NCBI RefSeq assembly: GCF_900102675.1
Contig: NZ_FMYX01000009.1
Coordinates: 62,001 to 126,000, forward strand
Origin: Pseudomonas guariconensis
GTDB taxonomy: Bacteria > Pseudomonadota > Gammaproteobacteria > Pseudomonadales > Pseudomonadaceae
Direction of reading: 5' to 3'
DNA length: 64,000 nucleotides
Below the pieces are notes generated by a model. It had not been told where the DNA came from and made no database searches. It worked only from the letters and a program-made list of their open reading frames with translations. Shown one piece after another: positions 16,642-25,267 of this stretch. Each line of letters opens with the position of its first letter. Positions within the stretch are counted from its first letter, which is position 1. The translations under genes and the position numbers were made by a program.

Positions 16642-17613
16642 GTGTTTTCCGGCACGCCCCGCAAACAGATCATCCTCCGCTCCCGAGGCCTGCGCAGCGA
16701 CGCTTTCGGTGCGTTGTTCTCGCAGATGTTCGACAACCTCTATGCCGACTCGCTGGCGCTGTCGGACGACATCGTCATCAGTGGCGTCTATGGGCGGCAC
16801 GAGGGCGTCAGCTTTCGCCGCATGCACTACCGGGGCGACTGCTCCATCACCTTTGGCGCCCCGCAAGATGAGATCACCTTCGTGCTGCCCAGCGCCGGGC
16901 GGGTCGTCTTCGAGCACGGCGTCGAGACGACCGGCCGGCCCGGTATGGGCCTGGCCATCGACAAGCGAGCGATCCGGACCCTGCATTTTGCCGACGACCA
17001 TGCCCAGTGCGGCATGTCGATCCGCCGGGGGCTGATCACCGAGCGGCTGGCGATCCTGTTGGGCCGTCCGGTATTACAGCCGATCCGCTTCGAGCCGGTG
17101 GTGGACCTGGGTGTCGCGGCGTTCCAGGGCATTCGTGCGTTGCTCGAGCTGGCCACGGGGAACGCGTTCGACTCGTTGATCCACGCGGGCGTGCTGATGC
17201 CAGTGCGCTTGCAGGAAATGCTGGTCGACGCGGTGCTCGAGGCCTGGCCGCACAACCACAGCGAAGCGCTGCGCCGGCCCTCGCCGCAAATCGCGCCGCG
17301 GCATGTGAAGCTGGCCATGGACTACATCCGCGCCAACCCCCACAGCCTGTCCAGCGGGGCCGAGCTGGCAGCGCTGGCCAACGTCAGCCTGCGGGCTCTG
17401 CAGCAGGGCTTCAAGCGGTTCGTGGGGGCATCGATCGTCGATTATCAACGCCAGGTACGCCTGGAGCGGGCCTATGAAGCCCTGGCACGTGGGGAGTCCG
17501 GTTCGGTGTCGGAGGTGGCGTTGCGTCATGGGTTCAGCAACGCCGGGCGGTTTTCGCACTACTTCCAACAGGCCTATGGCGTGAGCCCCGCTCAGGTGCT
17601 GCGGGGAGTGTAA
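16642..17613 (+). CDS. AraC-family transcriptional regulator
   Basis: 323 residues with a GTG start after AAGGTGACC. The N-terminal 200 residues are a cupin-like effector domain of the AraC_binding_2 type (VISGVYGRHEGVSFRRMHYRGDC, FVLPSAGRVVFEHG). The C-terminal double helix-turn-helix is clear: HVKLAMDYIRAN, SLSSGAELAALANVSLRALQQGFKRFVG, and YEALARGESGSVSEVALRHGFSNAGRFSHYFQQAYGVSPAQ. It resembles XylS/EutR-type activators. Its target is not evident; neighbours are nhaA and the phosphatase autotransporter. Confidence 0.88.
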   Translation: MFSGTPRKQIILRSRGLRSDAFGALFSQMFDNLYADSLALSDDIVISGVYGRHEGVSFRRMHYRGDCSITFGAPQDEITFVLPSAGRVVFEHGVETTGRPGMGLAIDKRAIRTLHFADDHAQCGMSIRRGLITERLAILLGRPVLQPIRFEPVVDLGVAAFQGIRALLELATGNAFDSLIHAGVLMPVRLQEMLVDAVLEAWPHNHSEALRRPSPQIAPRHVKLAMDYIRANPHSLSSGAELAALANVSLRALQQGFKRFVGASIVDYQRQVRLERAYEALARGESGSVSEVALRHGFSNAGRFSHYFQQAYGVSPAQVLRGV

Positions 17614-17640
17614 GCCCCCGCTCTGCAGAGCAGTGGGGGT
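17614..17640. terminator. Bidirectional hairpin between convergent genes
   Basis: CCCCC-G-CTCTGCAGAG-CAGT-GGGGG folds into a compact hairpin exactly in the 26-bp gap between the AraC gene and the convergent autotransporter gene. It lacks a long T-run, so terminator efficiency is uncertain. Confidence 0.45.
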
Positions 17641-19556
17641 CAGAACGCGTAGCTGGCCTTCAGGCTCCCGATCACCCCATGGCTGTCACCGCCCCCCATG
17701 GCCGCCACTTCACCGCCCACGCTGAACGCACCCAGGTTGGCCATGAGGTTGACCGCGCCGGTGAACTGGTCGCGATTGTCGAACGCGGCGCGTTGTTCGA
17801 TATCCAGCCCCAGCAGATGACCTTCGCTGTCCACCTGATGATCCCCAAGCACATGCTCGTAACCCACCGAGAAGCCCGGCACCAGCTGCCAGCCGCTGTC
17901 CAAGTGCACCGCCGCCAGGTTGCCCTGAAGGTTGGCCACGGCGCTGCGTCGGGTCTGCCCGATGCCATCGACGTCCAGGGCCAGCTCGCTGCCTTTTTCA
18001 GTGAACCCCGACAGGTCCACATGACTGACCCTCACGCCCAGGCTCGGTTCCAGCACCAGCGCGCCGCTGTTCAGGCGATAGCCCAAGGCAACGCTCGCCC
18101 CCGCCAGGTTGCCGTGACTGTCGCCCTTGGCCCGGCCCAGGCCGCCGCCCAGATCGCGCTTGCTTTGATAGTCGAACCACCCGGCGCTGGCCTTGGCATC
18201 GATGAACAGCCCTCGCTCCAGGCTGCCGGGAGCGAAGCGGGCACCTGCACTGAGGAAGGTCAGGTCGGTGTCTGCCTCACCGCCAGCGCCGCCGACGTTG
18301 CCGTTGCTGTAACCGAAGCCGGCATGGGCACTGAGCTGCTCGGAAACGCGCTGGGTCACGCCGATCATCAGGCCCTGGCTGTGCTCGTTGCTGCTTTGTG
18401 CTTGGGACGAGCCGTCGGTGCCCACATAGCCGGCCAGCGCCGTGCTCCACAGGCGCGACTGACCAGGCTTGAGGTCCGCGCCATGGGTGAAGGGCGCTGC
18501 TGCCTGGTCGATCATCGCGCCCTGGCGCAGCAGGTAGCTGGCCGCATCCGCATGCACCTGGCCCCCGACAGTGGATTCCAAGCCCCCCAAAGTGCCAGCA
18601 TCGATGGCCGATTGCAGGTAGTAGTTGTAGGCGCTGTAAGTGCCAGAGAGCGAGCTGTCCTGCAGGTCTTGCAACAGACCTGCGCCGGCGGCAGCGTTGC
18701 CTTGCAGGCTGGCCTGGCCGGGCAGGCTGTTATAGCGGACCATCTTGCCGCGCAGCACGTAGATCGTTTCCTGGGACAGGCCTAGGCCCTGTTTGAGGTA
18801 GTTGTCCATGGTGCCGTAGCGCGCCTTGACCTCATCGAGCCCAGCCTGCAGGTAGCTGGCGTCCACGCCGATCATCGGCCCGTAGATCGCCGCCAGGTTC
18901 GGCGGCAGCGCTGCCAGCGTCGCCGCGATGCGGTCAGCGGTGTAGTCGTTGGTGGCCAGGTAGTTGGCCATGATGGTGGCGTCGTCCACCCCGGCGATGC
19001 TTTGCAGTACCGCAGCGGTCCAGCCGGTGCGGTCCTTGCCGGCGGTGCAATGGAACAATGTCGCGCCTTCGGCGCTGGCCAGTTCGTTGAACAGCACGGT
19101 GTACTGGCTACGCATGCCCGCGTCATAGACGAATGCGCGGTTGGTCTCCTTCATCATGGCAATTGCCTCGTCGGCGTTGTGGAACGTGGTGTTGGTGATG
19201 TCCACCCCCGAGGTGGTCGCACCGATGATGTCGATGTTCTGGTAGCGAACGCCGGGCGGCAGGCGGTCAGGCGTGACGGCGATCTCGTTGGGGGTGCGCA
19301 GGTCGAACACCTTGCCGATGTTCAGGCTGGTGAGGGTGGCCATGTCCGCGTTGGTCGGTGTCACGGCATTGGTGCGGTAGAACACGCCGGCGCGCAGGGT
19401 CCCATTGTGGGCGGTGCTGTACGCGGTGGTGGTGCCGGCAATGTCGCGGAAGTTGTCCATGCCCACCAGGCGCGGAGTGTTGAGCGGGTCGGCGGCGTGA
19501 GCGGCGCCAATGGCGAGGGTGAGCAGGGACAGGGAACACAGGACGCGTGAATACAC
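17640..19556 (-). CDS. Autotransporter with tyrosine/lipid-phosphatase passenger
   Basis: 638 residues, GTG start, signal peptide ending GAAHA. Residues about 25-270 are a Y_phosphatase3-type domain with the CX5R active site HCTAGKDRTG (Cys170, Arg176), plus RDIAGTTT and VFDLRTPNE, as in MptpB-like secreted phosphatases that act on phosphotyrosine and phosphoinositides. A helical linker follows, and from about residue 370 there is an autotransporter beta-domain ending in the outer-membrane signature LKASYAF. The architecture predicts a surface-displayed or secreted phosphatase. The passenger is globular, not a long beta-helix. Single gene; RBS is weak (GAGG). Substrate unknown. Confidence 0.85.
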   Translation of the reverse strand: MYSRVLCSLSLLTLAIGAAHAADPLNTPRLVGMDNFRDIAGTTTAYSTAHNGTLRAGVFYRTNAVTPTNADMATLTSLNIGKVFDLRTPNEIAVTPDRLPPGVRYQNIDIIGATTSGVDITNTTFHNADEAIAMMKETNRAFVYDAGMRSQYTVLFNELASAEGATLFHCTAGKDRTGWTAAVLQSIAGVDDATIMANYLATNDYTADRIAATLAALPPNLAAIYGPMIGVDASYLQAGLDEVKARYGTMDNYLKQGLGLSQETIYVLRGKMVRYNSLPGQASLQGNAAAGAGLLQDLQDSSLSGTYSAYNYYLQSAIDAGTLGGLESTVGGQVHADAASYLLRQGAMIDQAAAPFTHGADLKPGQSRLWSTALAGYVGTDGSSQAQSSNEHSQGLMIGVTQRVSEQLSAHAGFGYSNGNVGGAGGEADTDLTFLSAGARFAPGSLERGLFIDAKASAGWFDYQSKRDLGGGLGRAKGDSHGNLAGASVALGYRLNSGALVLEPSLGVRVSHVDLSGFTEKGSELALDVDGIGQTRRSAVANLQGNLAAVHLDSGWQLVPGFSVGYEHVLGDHQVDSEGHLLGLDIEQRAAFDNRDQFTGAVNLMANLGAFSVGGEVAAMGGGDSHGVIGSLKASYAF

Positions 19557-19814
19557 GGATCTAGCCTCGTTGTTGTGTAGGGGCTAGCCACTATTAGCGC
19601 GTTCGTTGGGCCGCGATATTGCACAGGCCCCTGGCGACGACGATGAGTGCGCGATTGGTCTGCGCGGTGCGCGATCTGTCTATCCAACTCCTGTTCTTGC
19701 AGGGTTCTCGAGGCCCATTCGCGTGTAAATCGACACCCACCTGGTCCCGGTGAATCTTGTGCGAGCGGGTTAACCGAACTGCCGTGAACGGCACGGCCGG
19801 TGCCTTGCGCGGGC

Positions 19815-19833
19815 GAGGCTGCCAGGCAGCCTC
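19815..19833 (-). repeat. Hairpin after the RidA operon
   Basis: GAGGCTG-CCAGG-CAGCCTC is a perfect 7-bp stem just past the RidA stop on the minus strand side, in the 286-bp gap to the autotransporter. The gap also has REP-like words (TTCGCGTGTAAAT). No T-run. Confidence 0.35.
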
Positions 19834-19842
19834 AGGGTGGGT

Positions 19843-20214
19843 TTACACGCAGGCGTAGACCACCAGTTCCACCAGCATTTCCTCCCGCGCCAAACCGGCC
19901 ACCACCACGGCTGCACGGTTGGGGTAGGGCGCTTGGAAATAATCGGTGTACAGGCTGTTGACCGTGGCCAGGTAACTGCGGTCGGTGACGTAGATCAGCA
20001 CTTGGGTCACGGCGTCCAGCGAGCTGCCGGCCGCCTCCAGGGTGTGCCGCAGATTGTCCAGGGTCTGGCGGGTCTGGGCCTCGATGCCGCCAGCGACGAC
20101 CTGGCCGTGGGCGTCGATGGGAATCTGTGCGGTGTACAGAGTGCCATTGCCGACGACCGCCCATTCCAATGGGGCCTTGGAGGCGAACAGGTTGGTCTTG
20201 ATCGCATGTTTCAT
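19843..20214 (-). CDS. RidA/YjgF-family protein
   Basis: 123 residues with the Rid-family pattern: TLYTAQIPIDAHGQVVAGGIEAQTRQTLDNLRHTLEAAG, then VTQVLIYVTDRSYLATVNSLYTDYF and PNRAAVVVAGLAREEMLVELVVYA. The Arg that binds the imine carboxylate in true RidA (usually in the sequence PxRxxVxV) appears as PNRAAVVV. Likely role is deamination of reactive enamine/imine intermediates. It is the last gene of the ALDH-BCCT operon, which suggests that pathway produces such an intermediate. Confidence 0.85.
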   Translation of the reverse strand: MKHAIKTNLFASKAPLEWAVVGNGTLYTAQIPIDAHGQVVAGGIEAQTRQTLDNLRHTLEAAGSSLDAVTQVLIYVTDRSYLATVNSLYTDYFQAPYPNRAAVVVAGLAREEMLVELVVYACV

Positions 20215-20243
20215 GAAGGAAATTCCTGAGTGTTCGGTAAGGG

Positions 20244-20939
20244 TCAGTCGGCATCGCTGCCGCCGCCCGCGCCATGGCGGCGGGAGGCTTCGGTGCTTTC
20301 GACGAGGATGTGATCGGCCATCTGCTTGAGCCTGCGCCAGGTGTGTTCGCTGACCGTGAACCCTTGGTTGAGCAGGCTGTGGGTCGCGGCGACCGGAGCG
20401 ATGGCCCGGGCAGGCCGACTGAACAACACCGTGATGCTTTGCTCGATCGCATCCCCGGCACCGGGCGGGGCGTCGCAGTGCAGTTGAGGATGGTTGGCGC
20501 CTGCGGCGAAGCTGGCCACATGGCGCTGGCGGGCATCGTCCCAGCGGGCCTGCACCTGCAGCCCCATCTCGGCCGCCCGGCTCAGGTAGCCCAGCAACAG
20601 CAGGCGGTTGTGGCAGTGGTGAATACGCAGCACCGCCTGACCGCTGCGCAGGGCCTTGCCCAGCGCTAGTTCCACCACGGTCGCGGCGCAACGCAGCACG
20701 CTCTGGCCCTTGGCGTCGATCACCAGCAGGGCGCTGTCTTCGTAGCACAGGGTGAACGGCTGCTCGGCTTCGCTTTGCAGGTAGTCCAGGGCTTTTTCCA
20801 GCGTGCCGATGCCGTCCAGCCCTTGCAGGTGCAACCAGCCGACCAGGTCGGCGGCGTCCTCGCAGTCGCCAGCGGCAAAGCCCATGCCTTCGAAGGCCTT
20901 GCGGCACATCACCTGGATTTCGTTGAGCGATACGCGCAT
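20244..20939 (-). CDS. DUF3726-like protein
   Basis: 231 residues, start MRVSLNEIQVMCRKAFEGMG, two nucleotides after the stop of the preceding gene and 10 nt after GGAGG; an earlier in-frame GTG overlapping that stop is possible. The N-terminus (AFEGMGFAAGDCEDAADLVGWLHLQGLDG) recalls malate/L-lactate dehydrogenase-like (MDH2) proteins, to which DUF3726 is distantly related, but the protein is shorter. No catalytic motif is visible. Its function is unknown; it is always read in this operon between the 572-residue protein and RidA. Confidence 0.65.
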   Translation of the reverse strand: MRVSLNEIQVMCRKAFEGMGFAAGDCEDAADLVGWLHLQGLDGIGTLEKALDYLQSEAEQPFTLCYEDSALLVIDAKGQSVLRCAATVVELALGKALRSGQAVLRIHHCHNRLLLLGYLSRAAEMGLQVQARWDDARQRHVASFAAGANHPQLHCDAPPGAGDAIEQSITVLFSRPARAIAPVAATHSLLNQGFTVSEHTWRRLKQMADHILVESTEASRRHGAGGGSDAD

Positions 20940-20941
20940 GG

Positions 20942-22660
20942 TCACAGCCCCTCCTGCGGCATCACCGCGAAGTTCCAGTCGTCATCGAACGGCTGGCCGA
21001 TGTCGCTGACCAGCGGCGCGCCCTGGAACAGCGTGATGCGTACCCAGCGACTGGACTTGGGGTCGAACTTGCCCGCGCCGAAGAACGCCAGTTTGCAGCG
21101 CAGCAGGTGGATCGGCAGCATGTCCTGGGCCAGCAGGTTGGCGCGGATTTCGCCATAGCTGGTATGCGCCATGCCTTGCAGGCGGCGCACCGTGCCCTTG
21201 AACGCCGGTTGGGCGATGAGGAAATGCGCGGTCAGTGCCTGGGGTTGCTCGCGCAGGTGCTCTACTAACGCCCCATGACAGCGCTGGATGTTGCGGGCGA
21301 TGCCCAGTTGCATCTCTTTTTCGGCGCCCGGCTCCTCGGCGCGCATGCCCAGGCGCGGCTCTTCTTTTTCGGCCGAGCGGTACCAGAAGAAATGCTCGGC
21401 TTCGACATTGCCGAAGTCGTAGGCCAGGGCCCAGGCGTACTGCCGCTCGATGAGTTCACGCAACTGCGCAAGGGGCATCTGGGCATCCAGGCGCAGGCCT
21501 TCGACCACACCCATCTGCTCGGCCAGCGGCGTGACTTGCTCGGGGTACAGCTCCAGCAACAGGCTCACCAGCAGTTCCTGGCAACCTAGCCCGGCGTGGG
21601 CTTCGCTCCAGGCCAGCAGGCGCGGCCAGAGATCGTCGCCCGCCGGCTGGCCACCGAGCCAGTCGGCCAACGCCGACAGCTCGGCGAGGGTGCGCAGGTT
21701 TTGCTCGTGCTGGCGCACATCTTCGGTCTGGGTCTGGCTCAGGTGCAGGTGGGCGCGGCTGAGCAACCGCTGAAGGCGGGCCAGATGCGCAGGTTCGGCC
21801 GATCGTGCCAGTACCTGCGCCAGGGCGGTTTCCCGCGTGCTGATCCAGCGCTCCACGAGCTGCGGGTGATTGATCAAAAAAGGCGCCATGCCCAGGCCCG
21901 TGGCATTGCCTACGCCCAGGTAGCGTTGCAGTGCCGGGGCCAGCTGTACCGCCCGTTGTGGGTTGAGCGCACGGGCCATGTGCTCGATCTGCTCGATGCT
22001 GAAATGGCGCAGCAGGTACACCGTGAACATCTGCGCGCTGAACGGCTGGTTGAAGTCCGGGTTGTCTTGCAGGCAACCAAAGTCGGCGATGCCGAACTTA
22101 CCGTTGCCGTAGACGGCGGTGGTGCGGTAGAGGTAGCCCACCTCGGCCAGCTGACGCGGGTCCGGTTGCTGTCCTTCGGCCAGCGCCGCCAGGAACCGGT
22201 CGAAGTTGCGCAGGCTGCGGTTGGCCCGGGACAGCACCAGCACGCGGGCATCGAAGCGACCGGCTTCCTGCAGCGGCACGTTGCGCGCAAGCTCGTCCAG
22301 TTGCGCCGCGTCGATATCCCCGGCCACCAGCACGAAGGTCACGTCCCACTGGTCGGCGATCACCCGGTCGCTGCGCTTTTCCGGCGGCAGGTAGGCCGAG
22401 AAGATCACGCAGTGGTAATGGGCACTCGGCGTGTCGATGCGGTAGATCACAGTGCCGAAACCTTCGCCATCGAGGTCGAAGCGGCTGCGCTGGATCTGCC
22501 AGCGCTGGTTCATCATCCGCCGCATGCTGCTGCGCACGAAGCTCAGCGGGCTTTGGAAGTGGCTGCCCAACCGGGCCAAGTCCATGACCTGGTCGGCAGG
22601 GCGCAGCGTGGGGGTGGCAAGCACGGTGTTGGACATTGTTGTCGTACCTGGATGCATCAT
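20942..22660 (-). CDS. Uncharacterised 572-residue protein of the BCCT/dipeptidase operon
   Basis: I do not recognise this protein. The start MMHPGTTTMSNT lies 2 nt after the BCCT stop; MSNTVLAT at 22636 is an alternative (564 residues). It is soluble with no signal peptide or membrane segment and is rich in Arg, Gln and Leu, mostly helical. Notable segments are SFVRSSMRRMMNQRWQIQRS, YHCVIFSAYLPPEKRSDR, a middle part with GNGKFGIADFGCL and LLRHFSIEQIEHMARAL, and near the C-terminus EHFFWYRSAEKEEPRLG and ITLFQGAPLVSDIGQPF. The long coding region is preserved in an operon, so it is a real gene. The operon context suggests a role in catabolism of the transported compound. Confidence 0.75.
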   Translation of the reverse strand: MMHPGTTTMSNTVLATPTLRPADQVMDLARLGSHFQSPLSFVRSSMRRMMNQRWQIQRSRFDLDGEGFGTVIYRIDTPSAHYHCVIFSAYLPPEKRSDRVIADQWDVTFVLVAGDIDAAQLDELARNVPLQEAGRFDARVLVLSRANRSLRNFDRFLAALAEGQQPDPRQLAEVGYLYRTTAVYGNGKFGIADFGCLQDNPDFNQPFSAQMFTVYLLRHFSIEQIEHMARALNPQRAVQLAPALQRYLGVGNATGLGMAPFLINHPQLVERWISTRETALAQVLARSAEPAHLARLQRLLSRAHLHLSQTQTEDVRQHEQNLRTLAELSALADWLGGQPAGDDLWPRLLAWSEAHAGLGCQELLVSLLLELYPEQVTPLAEQMGVVEGLRLDAQMPLAQLRELIERQYAWALAYDFGNVEAEHFFWYRSAEKEEPRLGMRAEEPGAEKEMQLGIARNIQRCHGALVEHLREQPQALTAHFLIAQPAFKGTVRRLQGMAHTSYGEIRANLLAQDMLPIHLLRCKLAFFGAGKFDPKSSRWVRITLFQGAPLVSDIGQPFDDDWNFAVMPQEGL

Positions 22661-22662
22661 GT

Positions 22663-24213
22663 TCAGACGCCTTGTTCGCGGGCCATGTGCCGGGCGATGC
22701 GCACCGCATCCCACAACGCTGGCAGGATCACCAGCGACACCGGCACCGCGGTGATGACAATGAAGGACTGCAGGGCGGTCACGCCGCCTGCGCCGATGGT
22801 GATCAGCACCACCGCCGCCAGGCCCATGCCGATGGCCCAGAAGCCGCACAGCCATTTCTTCGGTTTATCGTTGCTGGACATCGCCAGCGCCACGGTGAAG
22901 GCCATGGCATCGCCGTTGGTGGCTACCGAGATGAAGCTCAGGAACAGGAACAGCGCGCTGATCAAGCCGCCCAGCGGCAGGTTCTGCGTCACGCCCAGCA
23001 GCAGGTCCTCGGGTTGGGCGCCATGAGCGGTGACAATGCCTGGGGTCTGCAACTCAAGGCCAATGCCGGTCCCGCCGACCACGGTGAACCAGAACATGGT
23101 CACCAACGGTGCGATGATCGACAGGGTCATGATGATCTCGCGGATGGTGCGGCCCCGCGAGATCCGCGCGACGTACAGCGCCACCATCGGCGCATAGCCG
23201 ATGAACCAGCCCCAGTAGAACACCGTCCACCAGTCCAGCCACTTGGGATCGGCGCGGAACATCGTCATCGGGATGAAGTGCTCCACATGCAGGGCGAAGG
23301 CCTGCGGGAAACCGCCGAGGATGAACAGCGTCGGCCCGAACACCACCATGAACACCGCCAGGCCAATCATCAGCCAGACGTTGATTTCGCTGACGAAGCG
23401 GATGCCCTTGAGCCCTACCAGGCAGGAGACGGTGTACATCGCCGTGACCAGCACGATGGTGATCGATTGGGTGACGATGCCGTTGGGGACACCCCACACC
23501 GCATGCAAGGCGCTGCTGATCTGCAAGCCCAGGAAACCGATCGGGCCGATGGTGCCGGCGACCACCGCGATGATCGAGGTGGCGTCGGCCAGGGTGCCGA
23601 TCGGGCCTTTGAGCGCGCGTTCGCCGAACAGCGGGTAGAGCAGGGTGCGCGGAGCCAGTGGCAAGCCTTTGTCGTAGTGCAGGTGCATCAGCACGATCGC
23701 CAGCAAGCTGCCGAGCACCGCCCAGGCCAGGAAACCCCAGTGCACGAAGGACTGCGCCAGGGCTGCGGTGGCCGCCGCTTCGCTGTGCGGTTGCACGCCC
23801 GCGAACAGCGGTGGCGGGCTGGCAAAGTGCATCAGCGGCTCGGCCGCGGCCCAGAAGGCGCCGCCGCCGGCCAGCAGGGCGCACATGATCACGGCGATCC
23901 AGTTGAAGGTGCTGATGTCCGGGCGTTGGGTCACGCCGCCCAGGCGTACGCGCCCGCACTTGGAAAAGCCAATGGCCAGGCTGACCACGAAGGTCGCCAG
24001 CATCAAGACCTGCCAATACAGGCCAAAGGCCTTGGTCGACCAGGCGAACAACGTGTTGACCAGGGCCGAGACCACATCGATGTCGATCAGGGCCGCCAAC
24101 AGAAATGCGCCAAGGAAACCGCCGCTGATCAGAAACAGCGGCCAGTCGATGTCCCGCGACAGCGGCAGGCGCAGGGTCTGGTCGTCAGCCGGCAGGGTGG
24201 TTGGGTTTTTCAT
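22663..24213 (-). CDS. BCCT-family betaine/choline/carnitine-type transporter
   Basis: 516 residues, about 12 membrane helices. The family signature is unmistakable: WWTVFYWGWFIGYAPMV followed by ARISRGRTIREI, together with GGGAFWAAAEPLMHFA and the TM with FLSFISVATNGDAMAFTVA. BCCT carriers take up trimethylammonium compounds such as glycine betaine, choline, carnitine or related betaines by Na+ or H+ symport, or by exchange. The short C-terminus suggests a catabolic and not an osmosensing transporter. It sits in the ALDH/dipeptidase/RidA operon. Confidence 0.92.
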   Translation of the reverse strand: MKNPTTLPADDQTLRLPLSRDIDWPLFLISGGFLGAFLLAALIDIDVVSALVNTLFAWSTKAFGLYWQVLMLATFVVSLAIGFSKCGRVRLGGVTQRPDISTFNWIAVIMCALLAGGGAFWAAAEPLMHFASPPPLFAGVQPHSEAAATAALAQSFVHWGFLAWAVLGSLLAIVLMHLHYDKGLPLAPRTLLYPLFGERALKGPIGTLADATSIIAVVAGTIGPIGFLGLQISSALHAVWGVPNGIVTQSITIVLVTAMYTVSCLVGLKGIRFVSEINVWLMIGLAVFMVVFGPTLFILGGFPQAFALHVEHFIPMTMFRADPKWLDWWTVFYWGWFIGYAPMVALYVARISRGRTIREIIMTLSIIAPLVTMFWFTVVGGTGIGLELQTPGIVTAHGAQPEDLLLGVTQNLPLGGLISALFLFLSFISVATNGDAMAFTVALAMSSNDKPKKWLCGFWAIGMGLAAVVLITIGAGGVTALQSFIVITAVPVSLVILPALWDAVRIARHMAREQGV

Positions 24214-24267
24214 TTAGCCTCCGGAACCTGTGATTGTTGTTTTTGTAAGGCTGTCCGTGCGAGGGGC

Positions 24268-25254
24268 TCAGGCCTGCGCCGTGGTGGCGGTTTCCAGCAG
24301 GCGCAACCAGTTCAGCCCCATGATCTTGCGCACGTCTTCCTCGGCAAAGCCACGGGCGCGCAGGCCCTGGGCGATGTTGGGGAAGTCGCGGCTGTCGCGG
24401 AACCATTGCAACGGCGCTGGCCAGTTGGCGTTGTCCTTGGAGCCTTCGCCGTAGTCTTTCTCCTTGCTCCAGCGGCCGTTGCGCATCCATTCGAGCACTG
24501 ACAGCGGCTGTCCCTGGCACAGGTCGGTGCCGATGCCGATGTGCTCGACGCCCATCAGGTCGGCGGTACGCGCGACCATGTCGCAGAAGCTCTCCAGGGA
24601 GCACTCCGAAGCGCCCTTGAGGTGGAACGGGTAGGTGCTAAAGCCCAGCAGCCCGCCGGACTCGGCGATTGCGCGCAGCACCGCGTCGGACTTGTTGCGC
24701 TTGGCGGCGTGGAAGCTCGACGGGTTGGCGTGGGAGATGATCACTGGCCGGGTCGACAGCTCGATGGCCTCCAGCGTGCTGCGTTCGGCGCTGTGGGACA
24801 TGTCGATCAGCATGCCGACGCGGTTCATCTCGGCGATCACCTGGCGCCCGAAGCGGCTGATGCCGTTGTCTTCGCGCTCGTAGCAACCGCTGGCCAGCAA
24901 GCTCTGGTTGTTGTAGGTCAGCTGCATGACGAACACCCCGAGCTGGCGGAAGACTTCCACCAAGGCGATGTCGTCCTCGATCGGCGAGCAGTTCTGGAAT
25001 CCGAAGAAGATCCCCACGCGGCCCTCTTCATGGGCCAGGCGAATGTCGCTGGCCGAGCGTACCGGGCGGATCAGTTCGGGCCAGGTCTCGAAGCGGCGGT
25101 TCCACTCGCCCAGGCGCGACAGGGTTTCGCGAGCGTTCTCGTGGTAGGCGATGGTGGCGTGCACCGCGCTCAGGCCACCGGCCTGCATTTGCTGGAATAT
25201 CTCCGGGCCCCAGTTGGAGTACTGCAGGCCGTCGATCATCAAGAGGTCGTGCAT
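24268..25254 (-). CDS. M19 renal-dipeptidase-like metallohydrolase
   Basis: 328 residues with the amidohydrolase TIM-barrel layout of membrane dipeptidase: GRVGIFFGFQNCSPIEDD, VFVMQLTYNNQSLLASGC, GMLIDMSHSAERSTLEAIELSTRPVIISHANP, GVEHIGIGTDL. The N-terminal metal pair His-x-Asp of classical M19 enzymes (DGHND) is not present: the sequence is MIDGLQYSNW. This resembles the subfamily found next to dimethylglycine catabolism genes in P. aeruginosa (PA5396), which also has IDGL. So the reaction may differ from dipeptide cleavage. It is the second gene of the operon, 13 bp after the ALDH. Confidence 0.8.
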   Translation of the reverse strand: MHDLLMIDGLQYSNWGPEIFQQMQAGGLSAVHATIAYHENARETLSRLGEWNRRFETWPELIRPVRSASDIRLAHEEGRVGIFFGFQNCSPIEDDIALVEVFRQLGVFVMQLTYNNQSLLASGCYEREDNGISRFGRQVIAEMNRVGMLIDMSHSAERSTLEAIELSTRPVIISHANPSSFHAAKRNKSDAVLRAIAESGGLLGFSTYPFHLKGASECSLESFCDMVARTADLMGVEHIGIGTDLCQGQPLSVLEWMRNGRWSKEKDYGEGSKDNANWPAPLQWFRDSRDFPNIAQGLRARGFAEEDVRKIMGLNWLRLLETATTAQA

Positions 25255-25267
25255 GGCGCGTATTCCT

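Noticed and set aside
22636..24501. 621-codon plus-strand frame opposite the BCCT gene
   Set aside because: His/Gln/Asp-rich translation without any family features; real BCCT signature lies on the other strand.
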